DNA from: Agarophyton chilense
Taxonomy: Eukaryota > Rhodophyta > Florideophyceae > Gracilariales > Gracilariaceae
DNA length: 64,000 nucleotides
Assembly: GCA_030374765.1 (NCBI GenBank)
Contig: JARGXX010000109.1
Location: forward strand, 1 to 64,000
Direction of reading: 5' to 3'
The position numbers and the translations under genes were made by a program. Shown here one piece after another: positions 33,721-43,700 of the stretch. The first letter of the stretch is position 1. Each line of letters starts with the position of its first letter. The notes under the pieces are model-generated. The model saw only the letters and a list, made by a program, of their open reading frames with translations. It was not told the DNA's origin and did not search any database.

Positions 33721-35640
33721 CTAAATGTTGCTCGAATTGTGATGAATTTCACGCAGATGATCTATAAAACACTCCCGACCGGTTCCACTGTTACATAAAT
33801 AAACATCCACATCATTGAACTTTTTGCATTCTGAACAAACAAATTTGGATTTGTAAGTGGTCTTGCAGAGTTTGAATCGTCCTTGATATGTTTGAGACGA
33901 CAAAAAACCATCCAATTTCCTTCTTTTTTGATTGGTCTCTATTAAATGAATGCCGGTTCCAGCCATATATAGGTTTTCTATTTCATCTTCCTCCATACTT
34001 TTTCTTTTCATAGTTCGAAGAGCACATTCCCAGCAAAGAAGTATTCACTCTGAAAGACCATTCTTTCACTTCATACTACTTTTCCATATTCAGATCATCT
34101 TGACGTGACCTATTTTGCCTATCAATTATTGAACAAAAAGAATAGCACTCTTCACAAACATCTGAAATAGCAATGGAAAGCGGAATTTTCTTTGTTATTC
34201 CATCAGTTGTAATCCATCTTTCACGAGAAATGGGAGTTTCTGGTTGGGTACTGCTACAAGCGCTGATGAAATATCTCCTCTCGCGGTCCACCCAGAGCAC
34301 AGACACCATCTTTCGATCCAATTCAGGGAGTTTCGAGACCATTGACACGTGCTGACCTCGTGTCGTCATCGTAAGTTCGGAAAGATGTTTCATAGGAAAC
34401 CTTCTTGTGGCTGTTTTTAGGACCCCAATAAATTGCATTCCTCTTTTTAAAAGTTTTTCAGCAGTTTCAACAGATGCAAAATATGAATCGGCACAAGCGA
34501 TTCGATCAGTTGCGAACCAATTTTCAAAAAGTCTCATTAAAACAGCTGTTCCATGTGCATGTTCTGATTCAAAAGACTGTACATCTGGTTGCGTAGCTTC
34601 CATCGTGATTTCTATTTTGAGAATAATTTCACTCCTTCCACAACACACTGTCTTTAATTCACAATCATTTTCAGGTTTCCTATCAAGAGCAGTGTAGTGT
34701 GGAAGTCCAATTTCAATCCAGTTCCCTCCAAGTCCATACCAACGTCACATACTTTCGTCCATGCAAAAAGTGTCTGAAGGAGTTACGAAACGTTTCCGAT
34801 GGTCATTTGTAGCTTCCACAAACTCAGGAATGTATGACCACCTGCAATCTTCTGATTTTTTTCTCGTTTTCAGAGACACTGAAAACGATAAATTGCCTTA
34901 TATGTTCAAACCGATTTCGTGACATGATCTTTCCGAGCTGCCGAGATTCGATATATTTAGAAAACGTGTCTTTAGACCAAAGCGATATTCTATTTGAAAA
35001 CTCGAAGCGTGTCATTAACACCATCAAACCTAAAAAAAATAAAAATTTCAACTACTGTAGTCTGTTCTAAGCCTTTTTCTTCCAGCCGAGAGTTGATAGA
35101 TCGAACTATTCTTTCCAAATGAGCTACAGGAAACACTCAAATCAATAAATCGTATGGAGAGAGTCCCGAAGGTGCATGAATGGCGGATATAAAATCTCTA
35201 ACAGGTCTCGTTACTTTCCATTGATGCATTTGCACTGGACCATTCAGAGTCAAGGATAAATTTTCAGTTGTCAATTTCGTCGAATGAACTTCCATAGAAC
35301 TCTCTTGCGTGTCACTGTTTGTCACAGCAAAAGGACTCAACGGATTCATTGTGTGACAGTGATAGCCATCCGTGACAGTATTTTGCTCTTCATTTTTCGA
35401 AATTTTATCAGTAATAGCAGCACCATTCATCTCCACGTTGGAGTTGATGGCTTCTTCAGCAGTTTCCTGAACTGTGAAATGATCGCCGGCTTTTACATTG
35501 CAAAGTTTGAAAGTGCTTATTTTTTCGCGACCAGGTAGCTCGAAGTTTATCGTGACAAAAGTGTGTCTCCGATTTTTTTGACAATAATATCCAATTTTGT
35601 AACACTTTTGCTGACCAGTTTTGTTTCCATTGCGTGCCAA
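33721..35640 (-). pseudogene. piggyBac-type transposase pseudogene
   Basis: Four minus-strand frames lie in the order expected of a DDE_Tnp_1_7 (piggyBac) transposase. 35640-35137 is the N-terminal part. 35051-34824 holds the start of the catalytic domain (FFLGLMVLMTRFEFSNRISLW, RNRFEHIRQ). 34648-34076 holds its middle, with DSYFASVETAEKLL and IGVLKTATRRFP, where the first Asp fits the catalytic position of DNWF in piggyBac. 34011-33721 holds the C-terminal Cys-rich end (CSECKKF, YLCNSGTGRECFIDH). The frames differ from piece to piece, so at least three frameshifts separate them. No TTAA-flanked inverted ends are obvious. The element is a decayed cut-and-paste transposon. Confidence 0.75.
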
Positions 35641-35901
35641 AGAAGAGTTTACAGTCGCTTTCTGATGTGGTGGAACGTGCGCGGGTATGCACTTTGTTTC
35701 CCACTACACGACGGGGATCGATAAATGATGAAATATTTGATAAATTATGAAAGAATGAAGTAAAGATGATGTGTTTACAGGTTGTGGACGATCGTTCGTG
35801 ATCTTTGAGGTTGACGCCAGAGAAGAAGAGAGTGGTGACAACGTCTAGGCGCAAAACTTCAAGGAAATTGACAAAGTTTACAAAAATTATCGATGTTGTA
35901 A
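35641..35901. other. Non-coding end of the piggyBac-type element
   Basis: 260 bp of AT-rich DNA between the transposase N-terminus and the right 40-bp repeat. I see no gene in it. It likely holds the promoter side of the former transposase gene. Confidence 0.4.
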
Positions 35902-35941
35902 TTTTGGCCTCATATGAGGCCAGTGGTCGTATAGACACTAG
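35902..35941. repeat. Right 40-bp repeat, at the border of the gene island
   Basis: It matches 33139-33178 at 39 of 40 positions in direct orientation and contains the perfect palindrome GGCCTCATATGAGGCC. Immediately to its right the sequence changes from AT-rich to strongly GC-rich (GCGTGGCCGCGTGGCCGC), so it marks the edge between transposon DNA and the host gene island. Confidence 0.85.
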
Positions 35942-36266
35942 AGAGCTAGCAAAGGTAGCGCGGCTGCCACGCGTGGCCGCGTGGCCGCATGGCAGTGTGG
36001 CCGCGCGGCCTGTCGCCGTTGTGTAGCGCCCGCGCGTCCGCACGACACCGCGCCGCGCCACCGCGCTCTGCATCGCGCTTCCGTCTGTCATCTCCGCCGC
36101 GTCGCAGCCGTTGCGTCGCGCGATCGCGCTTCTTCCCCCCACACGCCCTCCCCCTCTCTGTCTCCCTCTTTGTCGCTGACGCGCTGTCGCTGCGCGTCCT
36201 GTTCGTTCCCCCAACTCCCCCACGCCTCCGCCCGTCGATCCGCCCCCCTCTCCCCGCCCCGCCACT
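35942..36266 (+). promoter_or_regulatory. COX5B upstream region with pyrimidine-rich leader
   Basis: This is a GC-rich upstream region. The last 150 bp before the start codon are almost all C and T (for example 36131-36170 and 36205-36260). Similar pyrimidine-rich leaders precede the carrier, secreted-protein, MCM5 and RING genes on their coding strands. I see no clear TATA box. Confidence 0.5.
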
Positions 36267-36737
36267 ATGATCGCCGTCTCCCGGACGGTCGCCTCCGCGT
36301 CGCCGCCGCTCGTCGCCCTGGTGCGCGTCGCAGCCGTCGTCGCACCCGTGCCGCGCGCCGCGCGCCGCCTCTCGCCGTCGCTCGCGTCGGCTGCGCGCGC
36401 ATTTGCCGCCAAGAGCGGCGACGCCGCGCCCAGTCTGGTTGCCGAAGTCAAGCCCGGCTCGTCGGGCGAGATTCCTAGCATCATTGACCAGGCCACGGGG
36501 CTGGAGCGCGCCGAGATCGATCATCCAGACCTCTTCAAGCACAACGAGGTGCTACGCGGTGCCTTCGGCACCCAAGACAACCCCGTCAAGATCCAGTCCG
36601 CCTACCACTCCAGAATCGTCGGCTGCACCGGAAAGGCCACCCCGGACGACCACGACCTTGTTTGGCTGCTCGTCGAAAAGCATGAAAAGGCCGTATGCAA
36701 GGAATGCGAACAGGTCTTCGAGCTAGATCCTTTGTAA
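36267..36737 (+). CDS. COX5B: Cytochrome c oxidase subunit Vb (zinc-binding, COX5B/Cox4 family)
   Basis: This 156-residue protein is a subunit of mitochondrial complex IV, on the matrix side of the inner membrane. Residues 1-50 are rich in Ala, Arg and Ser and lack acidic residues, as in a mitochondrial targeting peptide. The mature part has the family signature RIVGCTG (Cys120), DDHDLVWLLVEK and C144-x2-C147 close to the C-terminus. These are the zinc ligands in plant- and fungus-type members, which use a C-G-...-H-D pattern rather than the C-x-C of mammals. The start at 36267 is the first ATG after the pyrimidine-rich leader and gives the targeting peptide. The gene converges on XPC, with 235 bp between the stop codons. 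Confidence 0.93.
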   Translation: MIAVSRTVASASPPLVALVRVAAVVAPVPRAARRLSPSLASAARAFAAKSGDAAPSLVAEVKPGSSGEIPSIIDQATGLERAEIDHPDLFKHNEVLRGAFGTQDNPVKIQSAYHSRIVGCTGKATPDDHDLVWLLVEKHEKAVCKECEQVFELDPL

Positions 36738-36972
36738 ACGTTCCCGTCGTACCTCCCCCCCGTTCGCGTGCTCCACTTTTTGTCGGCTCAACTTTTGTGC
36801 CGTGTGTCTCACCCCCACCCATTCCCCCCACTCTCCCTCCCCATCCATCTCATCGTCGGACGATGTAATAACTTTAAAAAAAAAAACAAAGCAACTTTCT
36901 TCTTCTTCGCCACATCCACGCTTCATTGCTCTTCTGTTACTTTTTTTTTCTTTTACACCAACAGCAACTCTC
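36738..36972. other. Convergent 3' region between COX5B and XPC
   Basis: 235 bp between the two stop codons. It contains an AT-rich patch with an A run (36865-36895) and a T-rich patch (36938-36955). These would suit 3' ends of transcripts on both strands. No canonical AATAAA is visible on the plus strand. Confidence 0.5.
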
Positions 36973-39309
36973 CTAAAGCCTTTCGTACCAAACCTCAAGC
37001 TCGCAAACCTTGCACTTCTTCAGCCATCTATCCCCCTCGACATGCACCCCATCGTCAAAAGTGTGTTCATGCTCCGTGCTCATCAACTTGGCCTTCCGCG
37101 CCGCCCCCCGAGTACGCATGCTCACCGAACGCTGCCCATCGCCCGCCGCCCCACGCATCCCGCTCTTCTCCCTCGCAGCCTTCTCCCGCCCTCTTCGCTT
37201 CTGCTCGCTCTCATAGCTAGCGCCACCCACCCCACCGTACTTCTTCTTCACTTTGTGCCGCACCACCAAAGCGCGCACCAGCTTGGCCCACTTCGCCACC
37301 GCCTCCTCACTCGCCCGCCTCTCAGCCCGTTCCCGCGCAGCCCGCTGCATTTCGCGTGCCCCGTCCCTCACCAACGCCGCGTTTTCTGCCGCCACCACCA
37401 CCCCCTCAATGCGAGGAATCGACCTACCGCCCCGAATGTCAAAGCCCGTCATAGCCGGCGCAAAGTCCACGCCTATCTTTTTCGCCGCCGCTTTCGCGTG
37501 CGGAACGTTCACGTGTTCGGCCCCTGGCGGTAGATGTTCCGCCGTCCAGAGGTCCACGTTGCCATGCATGCTGCGCGGTACTTTTCCGTCTTTGCATGCC
37601 GCGATCTTCAGAGCTTGTGTCTGCCACTCGCCGTACAACTGCACCTGCGCGTCGGTTCCATTTTTCGACTTGACCGACTTCATTGGCTTTTCGTTTTGCT
37701 TCACTTCTCTCATTTGTCTCATCCATCGATCCTTAGTGTGTAGTAGCCTCACGTTTGCCCGCAAGAACACCGGCTCGTTTTTTATATGCCCGGCAATGGG
37801 TTCTCTGGGCCATATCAGCTCGTATCTTTTTATATGTCGCTCCAAGACATACCTTGGATGCTTTTGTATCGCTGTCATAGTACTAGGTACGGTCTCTTCC
37901 GCCGTAAGCGACTCAAACTCTTCTACTTCTTTTTTCAAGGCCTCGTCGCTTCCCGTGCCAACGCTCACGCTCAGGTTGCCAAGCACGTTTTCAAACAGCT
38001 TCCCTTTTGCCCTGTAATCCTCAGCTTGCAGCCAATTCCTCACGTAGCGGCGAGAAACGTCGGTGAGACGGCCGTTTTCAACCGCGACCACATGCGAATA
38101 GTATTGTTCGCCCACGTTGCGAATGGGTTCATCACGCGTTTGCTTTTTGCGACGAGTGCTTTGGCGTCGAGAGCTTCGGCGCTTGGGGTTGGTAGTGCCT
38201 TCGGCGCAGTCTGTAGACTGCATAAACTGGGAGTCAAACACGGGTATGCGAAGCAGACCAATGTCAATTATGTCTCGTGAGTATCCTTGGTGAACTTGGC
38301 CACTGAACACGTCGACAACAATCCATGCAGCATGCTCCTGCGACCACACCTCCGTCCAGGCATACAAAGCGCTTTCTGTGACATCATTTGCACGCGCACA
38401 GACCACGTTGCGTCTCGCACTGAGCTTTTGTTCCTTGTTTCCTTGCTTGATGCGAAATGGAACGGGCTGCAGTGCCAACACAAGCCTACATCGAAAGTTC
38501 TGTGCGCGAACAAGGGCGCACGCCAGGGAGGCAATGTCTATGATATCGCCCCTTCCGACGCGAGCACTGTGAACAATTCTCTCTGACGCGCTGCAAGCTC
38601 GTCTGAACACGCTCTGCGCGCGCACTTGCGCCGGGTGCGACACAAGAACTGCGGCGTGAAAGGTGGAGCGCATCCACAACGCAAAGCGTGCCAATCGCTG
38701 TTTGAGACGATCGGCACTGAGGAACGCATCGTGAGGCAAAAGACTGAGCGCAACCGCTCGACACAACGAATCATTGGCCGCACAATCCTGGCGCAACATG
38801 TGCGCCGCAAGCAAAAGCAGATGCACGGCGTGCACGCGAAGGCGAGAGCGTCTGAGCTGGGCGCCCATCTTCCGGCGCAGCTTGCTCTTTTGCAGCTCGG
38901 TGAGCTGCGACTGTCGCGGCGCGCCATCGTCGACGGGCTGCGGCACGCGCGCATCATGGCCGCCCGACGGAGCGGCGGCGGCGGCGGCGGCGGAAGGGGG
39001 GGGCACGGAAGCAGAGGCGCTGGCGGCGTGGACGGCGCGCTGGTCCACGTGGACGTGCTCCTCCCACTCGTCGTTGGAGTCGCCGTCGTCGGAGCCATTG
39101 GGCAGCGGAATGAGCGATGTGCGGCGGCGCTTTTGGTACGGCACGCTCGCGCCGGACGCGCGCTGCTGGACGAGCAGCGGCGGGGCGGAGTCGGCGGGTG
39201 CGACGTTGTTGTAACGGGCGCGCTTTCGCTTGTGTGCGCGAGTGAGGGCGTGGCTTACCGCGCTCTGCGAGAGCCCGTTGAGCGTTGCGGGCGGCTCGGC
39301 GTCGCTCAT
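36973..39309 (-). CDS. XPC: DNA repair protein XPC/Rad4
   Basis: This is the damage sensor of global-genome nucleotide excision repair, acting in the nucleus with Rad23 and centrin partners. From the ATG at 39309 it has 778 residues. The N-terminus is Lys/Arg- and Ala/Pro-rich. Residues about 150-430 match the transglutaminase-like fold (SLACALVRAQNFRCRLVLAL, AWTEVWSQEHAAWIVVDVFS). BHD1 lies at about 476-536 (HPRYVLERHIKRYELIWP), and BHD2 and BHD3 at about 550-645 (WTAEHLPPGAEHV, GFDIRGGRSIPRIEGVVV). The end (KKCKVCELEVWYERL) is also typical. The frame stays open for 81 more codons upstream, but that would run into the promoter shared with the carrier gene, so I chose the internal Met. It is a single exon, shorter than human XPC, which is usual outside animals. 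Confidence 0.92.
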   Translation of the reverse strand: MSDAEPPATLNGLSQSAVSHALTRAHKRKRARYNNVAPADSAPPLLVQQRASGASVPYQKRRRTSLIPLPNGSDDGDSNDEWEEHVHVDQRAVHAASASASVPPPSAAAAAAAPSGGHDARVPQPVDDGAPRQSQLTELQKSKLRRKMGAQLRRSRLRVHAVHLLLLAAHMLRQDCAANDSLCRAVALSLLPHDAFLSADRLKQRLARFALWMRSTFHAAVLVSHPAQVRAQSVFRRACSASERIVHSARVGRGDIIDIASLACALVRAQNFRCRLVLALQPVPFRIKQGNKEQKLSARRNVVCARANDVTESALYAWTEVWSQEHAAWIVVDVFSGQVHQGYSRDIIDIGLLRIPVFDSQFMQSTDCAEGTTNPKRRSSRRQSTRRKKQTRDEPIRNVGEQYYSHVVAVENGRLTDVSRRYVRNWLQAEDYRAKGKLFENVLGNLSVSVGTGSDEALKKEVEEFESLTAEETVPSTMTAIQKHPRYVLERHIKRYELIWPREPIAGHIKNEPVFLRANVRLLHTKDRWMRQMREVKQNEKPMKSVKSKNGTDAQVQLYGEWQTQALKIAACKDGKVPRSMHGNVDLWTAEHLPPGAEHVNVPHAKAAAKKIGVDFAPAMTGFDIRGGRSIPRIEGVVVAAENAALVRDGAREMQRAARERAERRASEEAVAKWAKLVRALVVRHKVKKKYGGVGGASYESEQKRRGREKAAREKSGMRGAAGDGQRSVSMRTRGAARKAKLMSTEHEHTFDDGVHVEGDRWLKKCKVCELEVWYERL

Positions 39310-39695
39310 GGTGGCGGGCGGCTGTACCAAACGTACCAAACGTACGCAGATTCGCTTCGTTTCGACAGCTTTCGGTCCGCGCCCGACGGAGGCGTCTGGC
39401 GCTGCCCGCTGCCCCATGGTGTGCCCGCCGTACCTGTGTACACGTATTACCCGCCCTATTGCCGCCCGATTGCCGCCCGCCACGCATCCCACGTGGCATA
39501 CCCATCGTGCACCTCTGCTATTGATCTCTGCCTCTGTCCGTTGTGTCGTCAATGCAAGAGCGCCCCCGAGGTTCCCGTCACGCCTTCCCCCTCCCGTCTC
39601 CCTCCCCCGTCTTCCTCCTCCCGCCGTTCATGCCTCTCACTCGAAACGTTCCATAATCGCATTCGATTCTCGCGCTCACTTTTTTCGTGTCCGTC
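39310..39695. promoter_or_regulatory. Divergent promoter region XPC / mitochondrial carrier
   Basis: 386 bp separate the start codons of XPC (minus) and the carrier (plus). The carrier side (39570-39660) is pyrimidine-rich. On the XPC side a direct repeat TACCAAACG occurs twice in tandem at about 39332-39350, a possible factor-binding site. I see no TATA box on either side. Confidence 0.5.
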
Positions 39696-40748
39696 ATGGC
39701 GCCGTCGTTGCGCGCCGCACACTTCCGCCTGGCCACCCTCAACCCCAACTTGCGCCTCAGCAACACGCACGCCCGTCCACGGCCTCGCAAAGAAAAGCAA
39801 TTTCGCGTGGCCACAGCCAGAACCACTCCGCTCTCCATACCCGAAAATCTCGCATGCGGTGCAATAGCACGCACCGCGCAGATCGTATCCACCTTTCCTA
39901 TCGATACCATCAAGATAAGAGTGCAGGTCTCGGGCATATCCATGTCTTCGTCCTCGGTGGCAGTATCGCCTCTCTCGCGAATTTCATCCGCCATTACAAA
40001 GGGTCACCTGTACCGCGGTGCGTCCGTGTCGCTTATGGGACAAGTTCCTTACGGAATGCTCACGTTTGGTACCTATGAGACCTTGAAGACCGTATTTGCC
40101 CAATCTCGACTGCAAACCTGGCCGGACTGGGCTCGGACTGTGCTTGCCGCCACAATTGGCGATGCAATCGGCTCGTTATGGCTCACGCCATCTGAGGTGG
40201 TCAAATCAAAAACGCAAGCTGGCGTGTACGCCTCCCCATTCCAGGCAATCAACAGCCTTTCCAAACAAGGGCCGTTGGCCTTCTACCAAGGCTATTCGGC
40301 CGCAATCGCAAGAGACATTCCGTTTCGCATTATTCAACTTCTCATGTTCGAGCGTTCTCGTGCCTGGTACATGAAACGCACAAACAAGTCTTTGGACAGA
40401 ATCACACCCCTTGAAAACCTTCTCATCGGCGCTTTTGCGGGCACGATAACCGGCTTTACTACATGTCCACTCGATGTGATTCGCACCCGAATGATGTCGC
40501 AGCCAAAAGGCACCTATAAAAATGCTCTTGATTGCGTGACCAAACTGCTTGCAAAGGATGGACCTGGTGCGCTCATGAGAGGTATTATCCCGAGGTGTTT
40601 AGTTATAGGTCCTGCAAGTGCAATTTTCTTCTTCACTTTTGAAGCATCAAAGGCCTTTTTCCGATCGAGAACGCCATCTTCTGTGATGCGACGCGCAGCC
40701 TTCTCCGGTGGTGTCTGTTCCAAGCGGCCTCTGCTCTCGATGTGCTGA
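39696..40748 (+). CDS. Mitochondrial carrier family protein (possibly S-adenosylmethionine carrier-like)
   Basis: 350 residues from the ATG at 39696. The family's threefold repeat is clear: PIDTIKIRVQ (Pro68), PSEVVKSKTQ (Pro165) and PLDVIRTRMM (Pro258) are the three Px[D/E]xx[K/R]x[K/R] signatures at the end of each odd helix, each followed by a matrix helix. Residues 1-45 are basic and Ser/Ala-rich and could target a plastid or mitochondrion. Features such as PSEVVK and DIPFRIIQ in the second repeat and RGIIPR in the third recall SAM carriers (SLC25A26/SAMC), but the substrate cannot be fixed from the sequence. The protein would sit in an organelle inner membrane with six helices. It shares a divergent promoter region with XPC. 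Confidence 0.88.
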   Translation: MAPSLRAAHFRLATLNPNLRLSNTHARPRPRKEKQFRVATARTTPLSIPENLACGAIARTAQIVSTFPIDTIKIRVQVSGISMSSSSVAVSPLSRISSAITKGHLYRGASVSLMGQVPYGMLTFGTYETLKTVFAQSRLQTWPDWARTVLAATIGDAIGSLWLTPSEVVKSKTQAGVYASPFQAINSLSKQGPLAFYQGYSAAIARDIPFRIIQLLMFERSRAWYMKRTNKSLDRITPLENLLIGAFAGTITGFTTCPLDVIRTRMMSQPKGTYKNALDCVTKLLAKDGPGALMRGIIPRCLVIGPASAIFFFTFEASKAFFRSRTPSSVMRRAAFSGGVCSKRPLLSMC

Positions 40749-43700
40749 ACACTTGGCTAGCAGTCGCAACACAAATTTCTACGCCTTTGATTGCGCCCCA
40801 AGAGCCACTCTACTGCTGCTGCCGGGGGACTAACTGAAAACAATTTTGTCATCGGAGAACGGTTTGAGCGGCTTGAGGTATGCTTGTATCCGTGCGTTGG
40901 TTTAGACGAATGACTGCACAAGTTACAAAACGTGAGGCAAACTCAAGAGTGACGACGCTAACTGATCTGGGGTTGTCTGGTGCATTGTGTGTCTTTTTCC
41001 GGCGGTTGTTGCCGGCGGCTACATGCGAACATATCTATCGCGTGACTTGTACTCGGATTGGTTTGGAGCGAAAAACATCGCAGGAGCTGTGTATATTTTG
41101 TGTTCTTTGCGTGTCCACTCGGGGGCCTTGATGTAGTTACTTTTATTTATGGGCCATTATTATACGTACATCATAAGGTGCGGTCGTCGAGACGGAGTGC
41201 TTTATTGGTCTTTTCCGCAGCTTCCAACAGTGTTTGCGTGTTAGCGAGTGTGTGATGAGGTGCCCGTTGTTTAACTTGTTCACCAAAACATGTCATAAAC
41301 GTATGGATGATATCGAATTACTGTGCCAAAAGGGGCGCGGTTTTTGGGGTGTATGTTGTGTCGGGCAGTACACGTTGTCGGGGCGGTCGGGCCTCTTTCG
41401 AACAAGTGGCTGCCGGCAGCTCGATGGGAAAATGTGTCGATCAGCGATTTGAGCGTTTTCCATTGAAGACTGCCACGCTGATTTGCCTTTCTGTCGGGTC
41501 TCAAAGAGATGCGACAGCTGAAGCGCTCGGCAAGGGTTGGAGCGTGGTCGGGGTGATCGAATCAGGGTGAGGTTTCGACTGTATGGGTAAATGGGGTGTG
41601 TTTGCAAAATGCTCCGCCTCTGACGTGGCGGTGGTGGTGTTCGCTCACATTCTGCGCGCGAGGTGGACATTGATGGAACGGTCCGCACCGTGACATATGC
41701 GCTGACAGCTGCGCTTTGAATGTGGTTGATAGTTGTGGGGGGCGGGTTCGGTTGAGCTGATAAGCTGTTCGGAAACGCAGGAGAAGTGCTCAGAAAAGTG
41801 ACGAGTGGTTTGGGTAGCCTTACATGACAGACTGTAGTGATCTTGCTTTCTTACGGCGAACTTGGGGTAAAGTGGGGGGAGGGCAAGCCAGGCGAAGAGA
41901 GGGTTTTTTTTTCATAACTGTGGCTGTAAAGGCGCCACGAGGCACACAAAGCTTTGACTTGTGGCGCTAGGGAACTGCATTTGCAGTGGGCGTGTTAATT
42001 GTTGCCGTGGCTACGGCAGCTGGGACACGCCAAGTTTTCAAGTGCCTCATATCTACAGTATTCTGTGTGTGTGCGTGTGCACAGCTACGCTACACACGGC
42101 GGCCGAAAGAAATAAAAATGTTTCTAAAAAACCTACACAGTTTTGAGGTGGGGGCGAGGTGAGAGCGACGTGGGAGTGAATTGGTGGACGGAACAGGTAG
42201 AAAGCATGATGCAGCACGGCGTTGGACAGGAGTTGGTTTCAAGAAGTGAGGATGCGATTGGTGTTGTCTTGGTGGTATGGAAACTTGGGTGTGTTATGTC
42301 ACCAAGGCACAATACGATTCACGGCAGTGCAAGTTTGCAATCTCTACGAGTACATTTGGCGATCAAACGATTATACAGCAGCGGAGAGGGGGCATTGAAC
42401 GCGCGCTTTTTGAGGTTTGAGGCGGTTGTGCATGGCGGAAGATGTGTGCTGTGGGTGGTTTTTGGCGCCAACGACGGGTTGAAGAAACTATAATCGAATT
42501 GAGGCAACAGGCACGTGTGATACATAGATTGTTTTGTGTGTGGACACATTACATAAAGAAAAAAGGCGGGCGCAGACGGTTCTGAGCGTTTTTCGATGGC
42601 ATGCTGGACAACATGGGTAACGGGTAGGAGATTAGCCTGACGAGACGTGCACGGGGGACACACACGTGGTTGGCACAGGGTGGAAGCGATAAGATTGATT
42701 GGGATGGAGCATGAAGCAAAATGAGTGCACAATTAAATTGTGGTGGTGGTGCTGGTGCTGTTGTGGTGATGATGGGGCTGAAGATGGGGCTGATGATGAT
42801 GATGATGATGAGGAGGATGATGATGAAGTGTCATTTAGGGGAGGGGAGGGGAGGGGGGGCCTTGTGTAAGTGAGAAAGCAAGCAGTATCTACGTTACACA
42901 CGAGGCGGCAGAACATGGAGATGTGTGTAGATGTGCGTATGAGGGGTACTGCGGGTGGAAACGGCGGTGCAGGGGAGGGTTTGTGCCTTTTTAAAGCTAT
43001 TAAACGGAGGGCACGGTGCACGGTTGGCAGGTGCAGGCGCTGGGGAATGTTCGCGGAGGGGGAGGTATAAGTGCAAGAAGAGGGACAAAGTGTAGATGGA
43101 TGGATGACAAACCAAAAGCGAACTGCGCTTTTTTGTCAAGTAGAGCGCACACGATGCATGTGATTGGGAGTGCCTAAAAAGAAGCGATTAAATCATTGGT
43201 TTTTGGATGCGTGTGATGATGGGTGCGCAAGACGAGATTTTTTTTATTATGCAGCACAACGAACGCTTTTTGCAACGTTGGAACGATGGCAGTGGCGGTG
43301 TCTGGCGGCGTGGGCTGGCGTGCAGTTGGGCATGGAACGACGCTGAGAGGCGTTGGTTGCATTAAGATGGCGGCAGCGCAGGGGCGGGCGGCGGGACAGA
43401 GATACGGGTGTAGCGCGGTTTACGGCGGCGGTTACCGGCGGCACGCGTAGGTGCGCTGGACGGTGGCGGGATGGGTACTCTGGGCGTCAGTCGGAGGTGG
43501 GCGCATGGCGATAGAAACGCCTCGAACGCACAAATGGAGCGTGGAACAAAGGCTGTAACGAATGACGGAGAACAAGCTGTTGGGTATGGCGGCGGGGCGC
43601 GGGACGCGCGCGACAAGCGACATGGAAGACGACGATGATGTCTACAACCAACGCCCATCAGCGCTTTAAAAGTGACAGTGTAATATAGCGCAACCAGACG

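Noticed and set aside
35946-36542. Long minus-strand frames opposite COX5B (198 and 346 codons)
   Set aside because: Gly/Arg/Ala-rich shadow frames caused by high GC content on the strand opposite a clear gene and its leader.
39310-39552. N-terminal extension of XPC by 81 residues
   Set aside because: The frame is open, but the extension lies in the shared promoter region, has no domain character, and the internal Met at 39309 gives a normal start.
42632-43021. Minus-strand frame with Ser12 and His/Gln runs
   Set aside because: Produced by the GAT/GGT triplet repeat. The flanking residues show no domain.
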